Positions 35,608 through 44,555 of a stretch of 64,000 nucleotides of DNA are shown in pieces. Origin of the DNA: Butyrivibrio sp. (GTDB lineage: Bacteria; Bacillota; Clostridia; Lachnospirales; Lachnospiraceae); assembly GCA_015056575.1 (NCBI GenBank), contig SVGA01000003.1, positions 142,173 to 206,172 on the forward strand, given 5' to 3'. The position numbers and the translations under genes were made by a program. A model generated the notes under the pieces. The model had not been told where the DNA came from, searched no databases, and saw nothing but the letters and a program-made list of their open reading frames with translations. The stretch's first letter is position 1, and the number at the start of each line of letters is the position of its first letter.

Positions 35608-38600
35608 TTACTTTTCACCGTCTTCCTTTTTTCTTCCGAAGAACATGATGCTGATAGCGATTCCTGCAGCAACAACGATTACAATAATCCTTGCCGCATT
35701 GTTTGTAGGATCCTCAGTACCACCTCTCCTTGCTCCGAGAACCGCACCCTCAGCTGCAGCTGCCTCTCTTCTTGCTCCGAGAACTGCTGCGGGAGTTGCA
35801 GGTGTATCAACTACATCATCTCTACGATCAGGATCATCAGGATTACGATTAGGTCTGTTCTCACCTATTACTGTAAGAGTACCTGTTCCAAGAGATACAT
35901 CGTAGTTACCGTTAGTAGTTTCATCGTTAAACCCACATGTATTCAGAGTGCAGATATATTCAGTCTTTCCGTAACGATTTCCCTTGAAGTTCAAGCTGTC
36001 ATCTGTATATGTATATGTCAGCTTGTCTACATCTCTGGCTACAATACCGGGCTTGGCCTGAATTACCGGCTCATCAGCAAGTGTAATGGCCTTAGCAGAA
36101 ACCTTAGCAGAAACCTTTCCGGCGTAAGCATCTGAAGGTCTCTGATTTGCAAGATCATGTGTCTCGCCAAATGACTTGCCGTCGTACTTCTTCTCAAGTG
36201 TTACAGCTGTGATAGCGACAGGTCTTGGTGTTACAGTAAGTGATCCAATCTCTTTACCGTTATCAATAACTGCATCAGCAAGCACAACATCATTAGATAA
36301 TGCTTTGCGTGCATTGAGTGAATCATAAAGCTTATCGTAATCAATCACATCGGCTGCGATATTCTCACCAAGCGTTCCATCCTCAAGAACAGGCTGTATT
36401 GTAATGCCCATTAAGTATACCATTACAGGATACTTGTCGATTACTTTCTTTCCTTCGCCGTCAATAGTCCACTTAACATCGATTCCGGCTCCACCGGAGT
36501 AATAAATGTTGTCAATGTAGTAGGACTGATTCTTGCCATTAATCGTTACAGTCCTGGTAACGCCTTCAAGCTTAACTCTCTCATCTCCGGCAGAAGCCTT
36601 GATCGTAAAGATAGATCCAAGTGAAGATAATACATTGCTAAGTACGTCCTTAAGTGCTGTAGACAACGGCTTAACTTCGTGATTATCTACAGGAGCAGGG
36701 GTATTAGTCGAAATGTTCACGTTGAAATCAAAACTAACAGACTGAGCCTCTCCATCATACTCAACAACTTTATCCTTATTGCCATTTCCATCAGCATTAA
36801 GTTCAATATCTAAGGTCCACTTATCATCAAGAGGCTTAACCTTCAGTGTTCCAAATGTTCCGTATACTCCCTTTGAAGTATCGATTGTATTGTCATCCGC
36901 ATCTACAAATACATAGTTTGTAAAGTCTGTACCCTGCTTAGCAACGCACTCAAACTTGTTAGGAGACTCGCCGACTTCTGTCTGAGATCCGGTAAATGTG
37001 ATATCTGCACCTTCACCATCAACCCATCCTGTGTTAGTCTCGAGAGGCTCCTCACCGTTAACCAGTGCAATACCGTCAACAAACTTTTCAAGATCCTTAG
37101 ACTTCAGTGTAACGTGAGCAGGCTTGATTACCAGATCACCTTCAACAATATGGATGATAAGGTTCTTAACTTCAGGCTGCTCTGTAGCATAATCGCCATA
37201 TTTAATCACATAATCAGTATCTTTTACAAGAACCTTTTCACCAACCTTAACCTGATCAAAGGCTACATCAATCTCATTATCTACCTGTTGGCTCTGAAGA
37301 ACACCCTTGATGCCTTCATCCACATCAGCCTTAAGGTTTACGAATGTAACGCCTGCATCACCTACAGGTGTGATCACCTTGGAATAATCATCATCTGTAA
37401 ATTCTTTTCCGTCATAAACCTTTTCATCGTCAGGAACTGTGATTTCTACTGTAAGTCCGTTGACAGTAAGATCACCGTTATTTACAACGATCTTCTTAAG
37501 ATTGAGATCATCGTTGGTTACATTTCCATCTTTATCGATATCAGCCTGTGTATAAGTCTGGCCATCGAATGTGATGCTGAATGCTGTGATCTTGTTAGCG
37601 CCTTCATATACGCCTGCATCTGTAACACTGCCTTCGTAAGTAAAGCTATTAAGTGTAGCTGTGTAAGCATTTGTTGCTGCTCCACCCTTTGTGAATGTGA
37701 TCACAGGCTTATTCGCTTCAACGCTTCCATCAACTGAAAGAGGTGTTCCATCATAAGACTTCTGAGCACTTGCAGCTGTGATGGCCATTACAAGATCCTG
37801 ATTAGGTCTGCAATAGTAAACATCCAGATAAGCAGGGTTATCCTTGCAGCTGTTAGGAGTATATTTTACTACACCTGTATATGTTCCCTTTGACTCATCA
37901 AGAACATACTTACCATTCTTGGTCTTCTGCTTGTCATCAGGATCAATGATAGATATATCTGCCGATCCGGCAAATGTTACTCTCTTTGTTCTGAGTTCTG
38001 ACTTCTCAATAGTCTCTGTGCCATTCTTCTCAGCGTAGTGATATCTTACCTGATAATATGCAGGATAATACTTCTGGCAATATACAGCCTTAAATGTATA
38101 ATTCTTAACTACTACAGGAATCCATTTAATCAGGCCATCTCCAAGAATGAACTTGATTCCAAAGCTTGCCAGAGTTTCATCTGACCATCCTACGAATTCG
38201 AAATCTTCAGGTTCCAAACCTGCTGCGATCTCTTCCTTACTAAGAACCTTCTTAAAGTCCTCAGGGGACTTCTTGGAAGTTACAGGAAGGGGATCGCCAA
38301 ACTTCTTATCAAACTTCTCAATAAGACTTCCATCATTGTTTACATATTTTACAACATGCTTTTTAGGTGACCAGCAAGCATAGAGATTAAGATCCTGGCA
38401 AACTGTAATATCACCGCTTACCTTCTTCAGATTGCTTGTATACCATCCAAGGAATTCATGTCCCTCGTAGGAATTTTCAAATACATCATCATAATCCTTT
38501 ACGGTATACTTCTTGCCCTTTTCCCAATTATCAGTTACTGGAGCATCACAATTCTTATAGTTAGCATGATAAATAATATTTACGCTGACTGTTTCCCATA

Positions 38601-41238
38601 CTGCATAGAGATGTACCTTATCTCCGTTCTTAACCTGTATTTTATTACCGGGAATGTAAGCAACTTTATCACTGTTTTTACTGGTTGCCCATCCCTTAAA
38701 TGCATAACCTACATTGTTGTTGTAAAGTCCGGTCTGTGCATAGGTCAGAACTTCATGATCTTCATACTCCTTGCCATAGCTCCACTTGATCTGCTTTCCA
38801 ACTTCATCAAGTCCCTGATTCTTAACATCATAATTGGCGTGATAGTAAACATCACCCTGAAGTTCAAACTGATCTGTGAAGCTGAACAGATAGTCAAATC
38901 CGAATACGTTCTGTCTGTAGCTGTGAGCATTGATACAACGATCTGATGCTTCCTGGTTCTGAGAAGTTGCTTCCTTACGATACTCATTGCCACGGAATTT
39001 AACAACATATGTAACCTTGTCACTAACGCTAACAGAATCTACTCCGCAATATAATGATCCATACCCGGGCTTATTCTTGTAGTTTCCAAGATAGAGACGA
39101 TATTCATAGGACTTGATGTCTTCATCCTGTCCTGTAGGATACATAGGCAGTAATTTTTCGTTGTCACCGATAATTGCATATACCTCAGCAGCAGGTTTGC
39201 TGTTAGCATACAGTGAGTACTCTTGGTAATCTGTAAATCCGAGATCAAGGTGATCGCTGGTCTTTACTTTTGTGCTCTCCCATACAGCATAGAGCTTGAT
39301 CTGACTTCCCTTATGAGCAGTTATTTTTTCGCCAGGTCTGTAATTATTATCTGCTTTTTTAGCATTCTTATCGGTTGACCATCCGAGGAATTTGAAACCG
39401 TCGCGATTCGGGAACGCAAGGTCTTTATTTGTATAATCCTTTACCTTATATTTGACCTTCTCTTCTTTGCCCCAGTTAATGAAGTCTTCATACTCACTCT
39501 TTGCACCCTCGGCAACCTCATAGTTGGCATAATAGATAACATCTGCCTTAATTACAGGAGTAAACTCCTCAGTAAAGCTGAACAGATAATCAAATCCAAA
39601 GATTTCCTGTTCATCCTTATGAGACGTGTAACATCTGTTTGATGCTTCCTTATTGAGCTCTGTTGAGGAATTCTTTTCATACTCTTTTTCCTTGTAATCT
39701 ACCTTAAAGGAAATAGAATCATTAACACTTACTCTTTCAATGCCAGAGTATACATTCTTATTGTTCTTATAATTACCAAGGTAGAGACGATACTCATAAG
39801 AATTTGTACCATCATCATATCCGATAGGATACATGCGAGCAGTAGTATTTCCTACTGTTGCATAAACTTTTGCCTTACCGTTGTAGTACTTCTCATACTC
39901 GTTTACATCTGTAAAGCCGAGATCAAGGTGATCATCGGTCACATCCAGATTGTAATCGTTCTTATCCTTAGTATAGATAAGATAGTAATAACCTGTATTA
40001 ATGTTTGCGATCTCAGGCTGAGCAAATCCAAAACCTCTCTGGCAAGCGTATACATTATAACCAAAGATATAGTCATAGCTCAGTTTCAGGTAAGATACAG
40101 TCTGCGCACCAACACCTACTGCATTAAGAATATCGAGCCAGGATAATCTTACACACTTCTTAAATGTATAGCCGTCAATCTTAGGCGCTACATCTGACAT
40201 CTCAAGATCATTATCAAAATCAATGGTAAGTGGTACAGATGTAACATCTTTCTTGATCTCTCTACCCTTATCATCAATAAGGTAAGCCTTAAAGTTAAAG
40301 CTATGAGTTCCATAATAATTCTTATAGACAATAGCTACTGTATAGATAGAGAAATGCTTGGCATCGAAAGATACCTCTGTAGATGTTTCGCTGTCAGCTG
40401 AGCCAACTGGCTCTACATTATTCAGGTTGTCTTCCACATGATAAACAGAAAGATCTGTAAACTCAGAAGCTCCCTGGGAAACATCTGCGAATTTAACGTC
40501 AACAGTTCCGTCCTTGGGCTGAACAAAATCGCCAAGGCTGGGAGACCAGATTTTGATATCAAAAGAGATAGTTTCAACTTTCTCCGCTTCATCATATCTG
40601 TCATCGATAATATTTGTGATATCTTCAGCCTTCTGGCCGGAGATCTTATCTACCCTGAGTTCTGCATCTGCAGGAAGAACTCCGGCTGCTGCAGAAACTT
40701 CAATCCTGATTCCATCAATCTCTTTATAATCGCTAAATGCTCCCTCAGTAGCTTTCTTCTCCGCTACTTCATCTAAAGAAGCATCTTCTTCTGCATCCTC
40801 AGCTTCCTCTGCATCTTCTTCAGTTTCTTCAGTCTCTTCTTCAGCTTCTTCTGCGTCCTCGGAAGTCTCGTCATCTTCCTTGGCATCTTCTACAGCTTCA
40901 GACTGCTCTGTGGGAACCTCATCCCCTGTTCCCTCTACTGCAGCAGGAGCCTTTGTGCCCTCTTCAGTTGAAGTTGTAGCTGCTGCTTCTTCAGCAGGTG
41001 CAGCTTCAGGGGCTTCCTCTTCCTTGGGTTCTTCAACAACCTCAGGGATATCCTCTTTCATTTCGGAAAAAGATTTCTCTTCCGCATTATCCTGTGCAGC
41101 CGGAGTCTCTTCCTGCGCTGTAACGGTCTCGCCGTCTGCAGCAAAAGACTTAGCACTTGCAAAATCACTGCCAAAGGTAGTGAATACCAGCGCTACTGCC
41201 AAGAAAAATGCCAATACTCTGTTCCATTTTCTAGACAT
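35608..41238 (-). CDS. Very large InlB B-repeat/MBG-domain cell-surface adhesin
   Basis: 1876 residues from the ATG at 41238 (GGGAGG site; the frame extends to 41304). Signal peptide (MSRKWNRVLAFFLAVALVF..., about 1-33); a Glu/Ala-rich acidic segment (about 35-165); a beta-rich region ending KHFSIYTVAIVYKN. Then two copies of an unrecognised ~135-residue domain beginning DHLDLGFTD, each followed by an InlB B-repeat (YYANYEV... LYAVWE). Further B-repeats and at least four MBG-like modules with YDG (about 1150-1780) follow. The C-terminus has two VLGARR motifs, one membrane helix and KKEDGEK. No LPxTG. Likely a cell-envelope adhesin. Confidence 0.9.
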   Translation of the reverse strand: MSRKWNRVLAFFLAVALVFTTFGSDFASAKSFAADGETVTAQEETPAAQDNAEEKSFSEMKEDIPEVVEEPKEEEAPEAAPAEEAAATTSTEEGTKAPAAVEGTGDEVPTEQSEAVEDAKEDDETSEDAEEAEEETEETEEDAEEAEDAEEDASLDEVAEKKATEGAFSDYKEIDGIRIEVSAAAGVLPADAELRVDKISGQKAEDITNIIDDRYDEAEKVETISFDIKIWSPSLGDFVQPKDGTVDVKFADVSQGASEFTDLSVYHVEDNLNNVEPVGSADSETSTEVSFDAKHFSIYTVAIVYKNYYGTHSFNFKAYLIDDKGREIKKDVTSVPLTIDFDNDLEMSDVAPKIDGYTFKKCVRLSWLDILNAVGVGAQTVSYLKLSYDYIFGYNVYACQRGFGFAQPEIANINTGYYYLIYTKDKNDYNLDVTDDHLDLGFTDVNEYEKYYNGKAKVYATVGNTTARMYPIGYDDGTNSYEYRLYLGNYKNNKNVYSGIERVSVNDSISFKVDYKEKEYEKNSSTELNKEASNRCYTSHKDEQEIFGFDYLFSFTEEFTPVIKADVIYYANYEVAEGAKSEYEDFINWGKEEKVKYKVKDYTNKDLAFPNRDGFKFLGWSTDKNAKKADNNYRPGEKITAHKGSQIKLYAVWESTKVKTSDHLDLGFTDYQEYSLYANSKPAAEVYAIIGDNEKLLPMYPTGQDEDIKSYEYRLYLGNYKNKPGYGSLYCGVDSVSVSDKVTYVVKFRGNEYRKEATSQNQEASDRCINAHSYRQNVFGFDYLFSFTDQFELQGDVYYHANYDVKNQGLDEVGKQIKWSYGKEYEDHEVLTYAQTGLYNNNVGYAFKGWATSKNSDKVAYIPGNKIQVKNGDKVHLYAVWETVSVNIIYHANYKNCDAPVTDNWEKGKKYTVKDYDDVFENSYEGHEFLGWYTSNLKKVSGDITVCQDLNLYACWSPKKHVVKYVNNDGSLIEKFDKKFGDPLPVTSKKSPEDFKKVLSKEEIAAGLEPEDFEFVGWSDETLASFGIKFILGDGLIKWIPVVVKNYTFKAVYCQKYYPAYYQVRYHYAEKNGTETIEKSELRTKRVTFAGSADISIIDPDDKQKTKNGKYVLDESKGTYTGVVKYTPNSCKDNPAYLDVYYCRPNQDLVMAITAASAQKSYDGTPLSVDGSVEANKPVITFTKGGAATNAYTATLNSFTYEGSVTDAGVYEGANKITAFSITFDGQTYTQADIDKDGNVTNDDLNLKKIVVNNGDLTVNGLTVEITVPDDEKVYDGKEFTDDDYSKVITPVGDAGVTFVNLKADVDEGIKGVLQSQQVDNEIDVAFDQVKVGEKVLVKDTDYVIKYGDYATEQPEVKNLIIHIVEGDLVIKPAHVTLKSKDLEKFVDGIALVNGEEPLETNTGWVDGEGADITFTGSQTEVGESPNKFECVAKQGTDFTNYVFVDADDNTIDTSKGVYGTFGTLKVKPLDDKWTLDIELNADGNGNKDKVVEYDGEAQSVSFDFNVNISTNTPAPVDNHEVKPLSTALKDVLSNVLSSLGSIFTIKASAGDERVKLEGVTRTVTINGKNQSYYIDNIYYSGGAGIDVKWTIDGEGKKVIDKYPVMVYLMGITIQPVLEDGTLGENIAADVIDYDKLYDSLNARKALSNDVVLADAVIDNGKEIGSLTVTPRPVAITAVTLEKKYDGKSFGETHDLANQRPSDAYAGKVSAKVSAKAITLADEPVIQAKPGIVARDVDKLTYTYTDDSLNFKGNRYGKTEYICTLNTCGFNDETTNGNYDVSLGTGTLTVIGENRPNRNPDDPDRRDDVVDTPATPAAVLGARREAAAAEGAVLGARRGGTEDPTNNAARIIVIVVAAGIAISIMFFGRKKEDGEK

Positions 41239-41308
41239 AAAATTGCCTCCCTCATAAATAAGTAAAAATTGCGAAAAAAAAGTGAAAAATATGTGAACAC
41301 TCAAAGGT

Positions 41309-41344
41309 ATGATACAACAATATCAATCATATATGCAATCATAT
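41309..41344 (-). promoter_or_regulatory. Promoter of the InlB-repeat adhesin with 12-bp-spaced direct repeats
   Basis: On the minus strand TTGCAT (41338-41333), an 18-bp spacer and TATCAT (41314-41309) form a promoter. ATATGATT occurs at 41344-41337 and again at 41332-41325, 12 bp apart, around the -35. Together with 35371-35409 this defines a plus-strand consensus WATCATATnnnnAATCATATTT. Confidence 0.6.
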
Positions 41345-41386
41345 TTCATTATTTTTTTGTTGTATTGAAAGAAAATTTTGGGAACT

Positions 41387-43048
41387 TTATAGAATTTTGA
41401 TTTTTTCCAAGATGCCAACGATACTGTTCCCCTTAGGAAACTTGAGAATATCTTCTCTGGTGGCTCCGCCTGATTTGATCAGAACTGTGAAGTAAACAAA
41501 TACAGCCACAAGCACAGACAGCAATGTGGCAAAAAGATTGACAAAATACTCCCCCGGTACAAACATGCCAAACAGCATGGAGGCAAGCATGTGGACAAGG
41601 AAAGCCACTGCCCCCATTACCAGTGAAGAAATTGCCGGAAACAGATAGGTCTTTTTGAAATCACTATTAATAGGAAGATTCTTCTTCATTATTACGTTAT
41701 TAAGGACGCACATCATAAGTGAATATATGATAGTCACTATGCAAAGAGCGATATCCCCAAGATCTGTATAGACAAGAAGAACTACAAGGGCTGCTGTCTG
41801 CACAATAAGCGCCAAAACCGCGTTAAGTACCGGCACATTTACCTTTCCGATGGCCTGAAGCACGGCGTTGGTCACAGTTGAAAGTGAATAAAACACCACA
41901 GTTATTGCAAGAACCCTAAGAAGAAGCGCAGCCTCGTCAAGAGATGCCCTCTGAGGGAAAAGAATCATCATAACAGGCCTTGCCAGTGCGAAAAGCCCCA
42001 CTGCACAAGGGATTGATATCATGAGAATGACTCTGGTAACCCTTGATACGGTCACTCCCGCTTCCTGCCTGTCTCCCCTGGAAAAGGTGGTGGAAATCTC
42101 AGGGATCATGGCTGCCGCCGCAGCGCTGGCAAGAGCAATGGGAAGGTTGGTGATGACCATAGCCTTTCTTGCAAAGATACCGTACTGATAAAGAACGTCG
42201 CTCTCCTCCATATTCTTTGCATGGATAAGTATTCTGGTGAACAATGTTGAATTAAGGGATGTGGACAGATTATATATGAAGGTGCTTAGTATAAAAGGAG
42301 TCACGACCATAAAGATGCGCCTGAAGATCTGCATTGCAGCCATATCTTCATGCTCATCCTCTCTTATACGTTTTTCCACAATGGATCTGTTATAGCGATA
42401 AACCAGAAACATAAAGATCAGAGCCACAAGGACGCCCGAACCCGTACCGACGGCACTGCCTATGGCTCCGTAGACAGCTCTTTTGGAAGGATCGGAATCC
42501 CCGGCCATTCCGGTAAGGATATATGCGCCTCCGACACTCACAACAGCGTTAAACACCTGCTCAATGAGCTGAGAGATCGAAGTGGGCACCATGGTCCTAT
42601 GAGCCTGAAAGTATCCGCGAAGGACCCCAAGGAATCCAAAAAGAAAAATGCTGGGGGCAAAAAATCGAAGCACTGTAGCCGAACGACCTGCCGCCAGTAT
42701 ATCCGCCCCAAAGAAAAGGACCATACTTCCGACGCCGCCTACCACGCATACGTAGATGAGTGCGCCCCTGAAGATCCTATGGGCATTTCTGTACTCCTTT
42801 ACCGCCAGTTTCTCGGAAATTATCTTGGACATCGCGGAGGGAATACTGTAGGAAGATATCAAAAGAACTATCGAATACATAGCATAAGCAGCCCCATAGT
42901 AGCCATTACCTTCATCTCCGATAATAGCTGCCAGGGGGCTGCCGTATAAGAGGCCGATAATTCTTGATATTATCCCTGTAACAGCAAGAATCCCGGCCTG
43001 AAATAATAGTCCTTTTTTGGTATTGTTATCCTTAGTACTGCTCTCCAT
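41387..43048 (-). CDS. MOP superfamily flippase (SpoVB/MurJ-like polysaccharide transporter)
   Basis: 553-residue protein with about 14 membrane helices. The N-terminal GLLFQAGILAVTGIISRIIGLLYGSPLAAIIGDEG is spread over the first helix and loop and matches the SpoVB/YtgP branch; later GVLRGYFQAHRTMVPTSISQLIEQ is typical. Such proteins flip lipid-linked sugars or lipid II across the membrane; SpoVB acts in spore cortex synthesis, others in vegetative cells. It lies nine bases after glgA with no obvious ribosome site, so translation may be coupled. Confidence 0.9.
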   Translation of the reverse strand: MESSTKDNNTKKGLLFQAGILAVTGIISRIIGLLYGSPLAAIIGDEGNGYYGAAYAMYSIVLLISSYSIPSAMSKIISEKLAVKEYRNAHRIFRGALIYVCVVGGVGSMVLFFGADILAAGRSATVLRFFAPSIFLFGFLGVLRGYFQAHRTMVPTSISQLIEQVFNAVVSVGGAYILTGMAGDSDPSKRAVYGAIGSAVGTGSGVLVALIFMFLVYRYNRSIVEKRIREDEHEDMAAMQIFRRIFMVVTPFILSTFIYNLSTSLNSTLFTRILIHAKNMEESDVLYQYGIFARKAMVITNLPIALASAAAAAMIPEISTTFSRGDRQEAGVTVSRVTRVILMISIPCAVGLFALARPVMMILFPQRASLDEAALLLRVLAITVVFYSLSTVTNAVLQAIGKVNVPVLNAVLALIVQTAALVVLLVYTDLGDIALCIVTIIYSLMMCVLNNVIMKKNLPINSDFKKTYLFPAISSLVMGAVAFLVHMLASMLFGMFVPGEYFVNLFATLLSVLVAVFVYFTVLIKSGGATREDILKFPKGNSIVGILEKIKIL

Positions 43049-43057
43049 TATGATTGT

Positions 43058-44503
43058 TTATGGCTTCAGCCAGTCGTACATCTCCTGATATTTTTCGGCA
43101 GAAACCTTCCAGGAGAAGTCAACTGCCATGGCCCTGTCGATCATCTTGTTCCATTCACGCCTCTGATCGTAGAATACTCTCTCAGCCTCCCTTATGGTTC
43201 CAAGCATCTCATGGGCATTATAATTGAGGAATCCGAATCCGGTTCCTGTACTTTCAAATTTGTTGTAAGGTTCAACGGTATCAATAAGTCCGCCGGTCTG
43301 TCTCACAATCGGAATAGTTCCGTATCTTAATGCCATAAGCTGTGAAAGTCCGCAGGGCTCAAACAGTGAGGGCATCAGGAAAACATCCGAAGCCGCATAG
43401 ATCTTGTGGGACATGGGCTCTGAATAATAAATGTTTGCGGACACCTTGTCGTTGTACTTCCAGTCAAAGTGACGGAAAGCGTTCTCATACTGCTCTGCTC
43501 CGGTTCCCAGAACCACCAGCTGAATAGCATCCTGACACAACTCGTCAAGAACATAGTTGATAAGGTCAAAGCCCTTCTGATCCGTAAGTCTTGAGACAAT
43601 ACCGATCATCATGATCTTGTCATCTTCCTTAAGGCCAAGCTCTTTCTGAAGAGCTCTCTTGTTCTTAACCTTCTCCTTGCGGAAGTTGATGGCATTGTAT
43701 TTGTAAGGAATGTACTGGTCTGTCTCGGGATTGAATTCATCGTAGTCAATACCGTTGACAATTCCTCTAAGGTCATGGGCTCTGGCACGAAGAAGGCCAT
43801 CCAGTTCCTCTCCGTAGAACTCAGTCTTGATCTCCTCTGCATAAGCCTTGCTCACTGTCGTGATGGCATCGGCATAAACGATACCGCCCTTAAGCAGATC
43901 GGCATCCTTGTAAAGACCCAGTTTGTCCGGAGTAAAGAAATAGTCCGGAAGTCCCGTGATCTCCTGAACTTTCCTGATGTCCCATTTTCCCTGGAACTTC
44001 AGGTTATGTATTGTCATAATGGCCTTGATGCCTCTGTAGAACTCGCTGCCCTGGAATCTCTCCTTGAGATATACAGGTACAAGCCCTGTCTGCCAGTCAT
44101 GACAATGGATGATGTCAGGCCTGAAATCTATTACGGGAAGAATTGAAAGAGCCGCCTTTGAAAAATAAGCAAACTTCTCAATCTCGAATATAACGTCATC
44201 GCCGTAAGGCTTCATTCCATTGAAATAATACTCATTGTCTATGAAGTAGTACCTGATCCCGTCAACTTCAGCCTTGAAGATACCTACGTACTCATTCTTC
44301 CAGTGGAAATCCATATAGAAGTTGGTAACGTACTCCATCTTCTCCTTCCACTGCTGGTTAATGCACTTATACAGCGGCAGGATAACTCTCACATCAAAAT
44401 ATCTCTTATCGATATTCTTGGGCAGAGAGCCCACTACGTCTGCCAGTCCTCCGGTCTTGATAAAAGGTACACCTTCTGAAGCCACAAACAGGATGTTTTT
44501 CAT
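43058..44503 (-). CDS. glgA: Glycogen synthase (ADP-glucose)
   Basis: 481 residues, GT5 family. N-terminal SEGVPFIKTGGLADVVGSLP (KTGGL binds ADP-glucose), HCHDWQTGLVPVYL, and C-terminal GIVSRLTDQKG and PSLFEPCGLSQLMALRYGTIPIV (the E-x7-E region). It elongates alpha-1,4-glucan. No other glg gene is adjacent; the downstream gene is a flippase. The start follows AAGGAGAT. The result is storage polysaccharide synthesis, common in Butyrivibrio-like rumen bacteria. Confidence 0.97.
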   Translation of the reverse strand: MKNILFVASEGVPFIKTGGLADVVGSLPKNIDKRYFDVRVILPLYKCINQQWKEKMEYVTNFYMDFHWKNEYVGIFKAEVDGIRYYFIDNEYYFNGMKPYGDDVIFEIEKFAYFSKAALSILPVIDFRPDIIHCHDWQTGLVPVYLKERFQGSEFYRGIKAIMTIHNLKFQGKWDIRKVQEITGLPDYFFTPDKLGLYKDADLLKGGIVYADAITTVSKAYAEEIKTEFYGEELDGLLRARAHDLRGIVNGIDYDEFNPETDQYIPYKYNAINFRKEKVKNKRALQKELGLKEDDKIMMIGIVSRLTDQKGFDLINYVLDELCQDAIQLVVLGTGAEQYENAFRHFDWKYNDKVSANIYYSEPMSHKIYAASDVFLMPSLFEPCGLSQLMALRYGTIPIVRQTGGLIDTVEPYNKFESTGTGFGFLNYNAHEMLGTIREAERVFYDQRREWNKMIDRAMAVDFSWKVSAEKYQEMYDWLKP

Positions 44504-44555
44504 TTGTCTGTCATCTCCTTCATATTTATGATTGAAGTCGTAATTATAGAATAAC

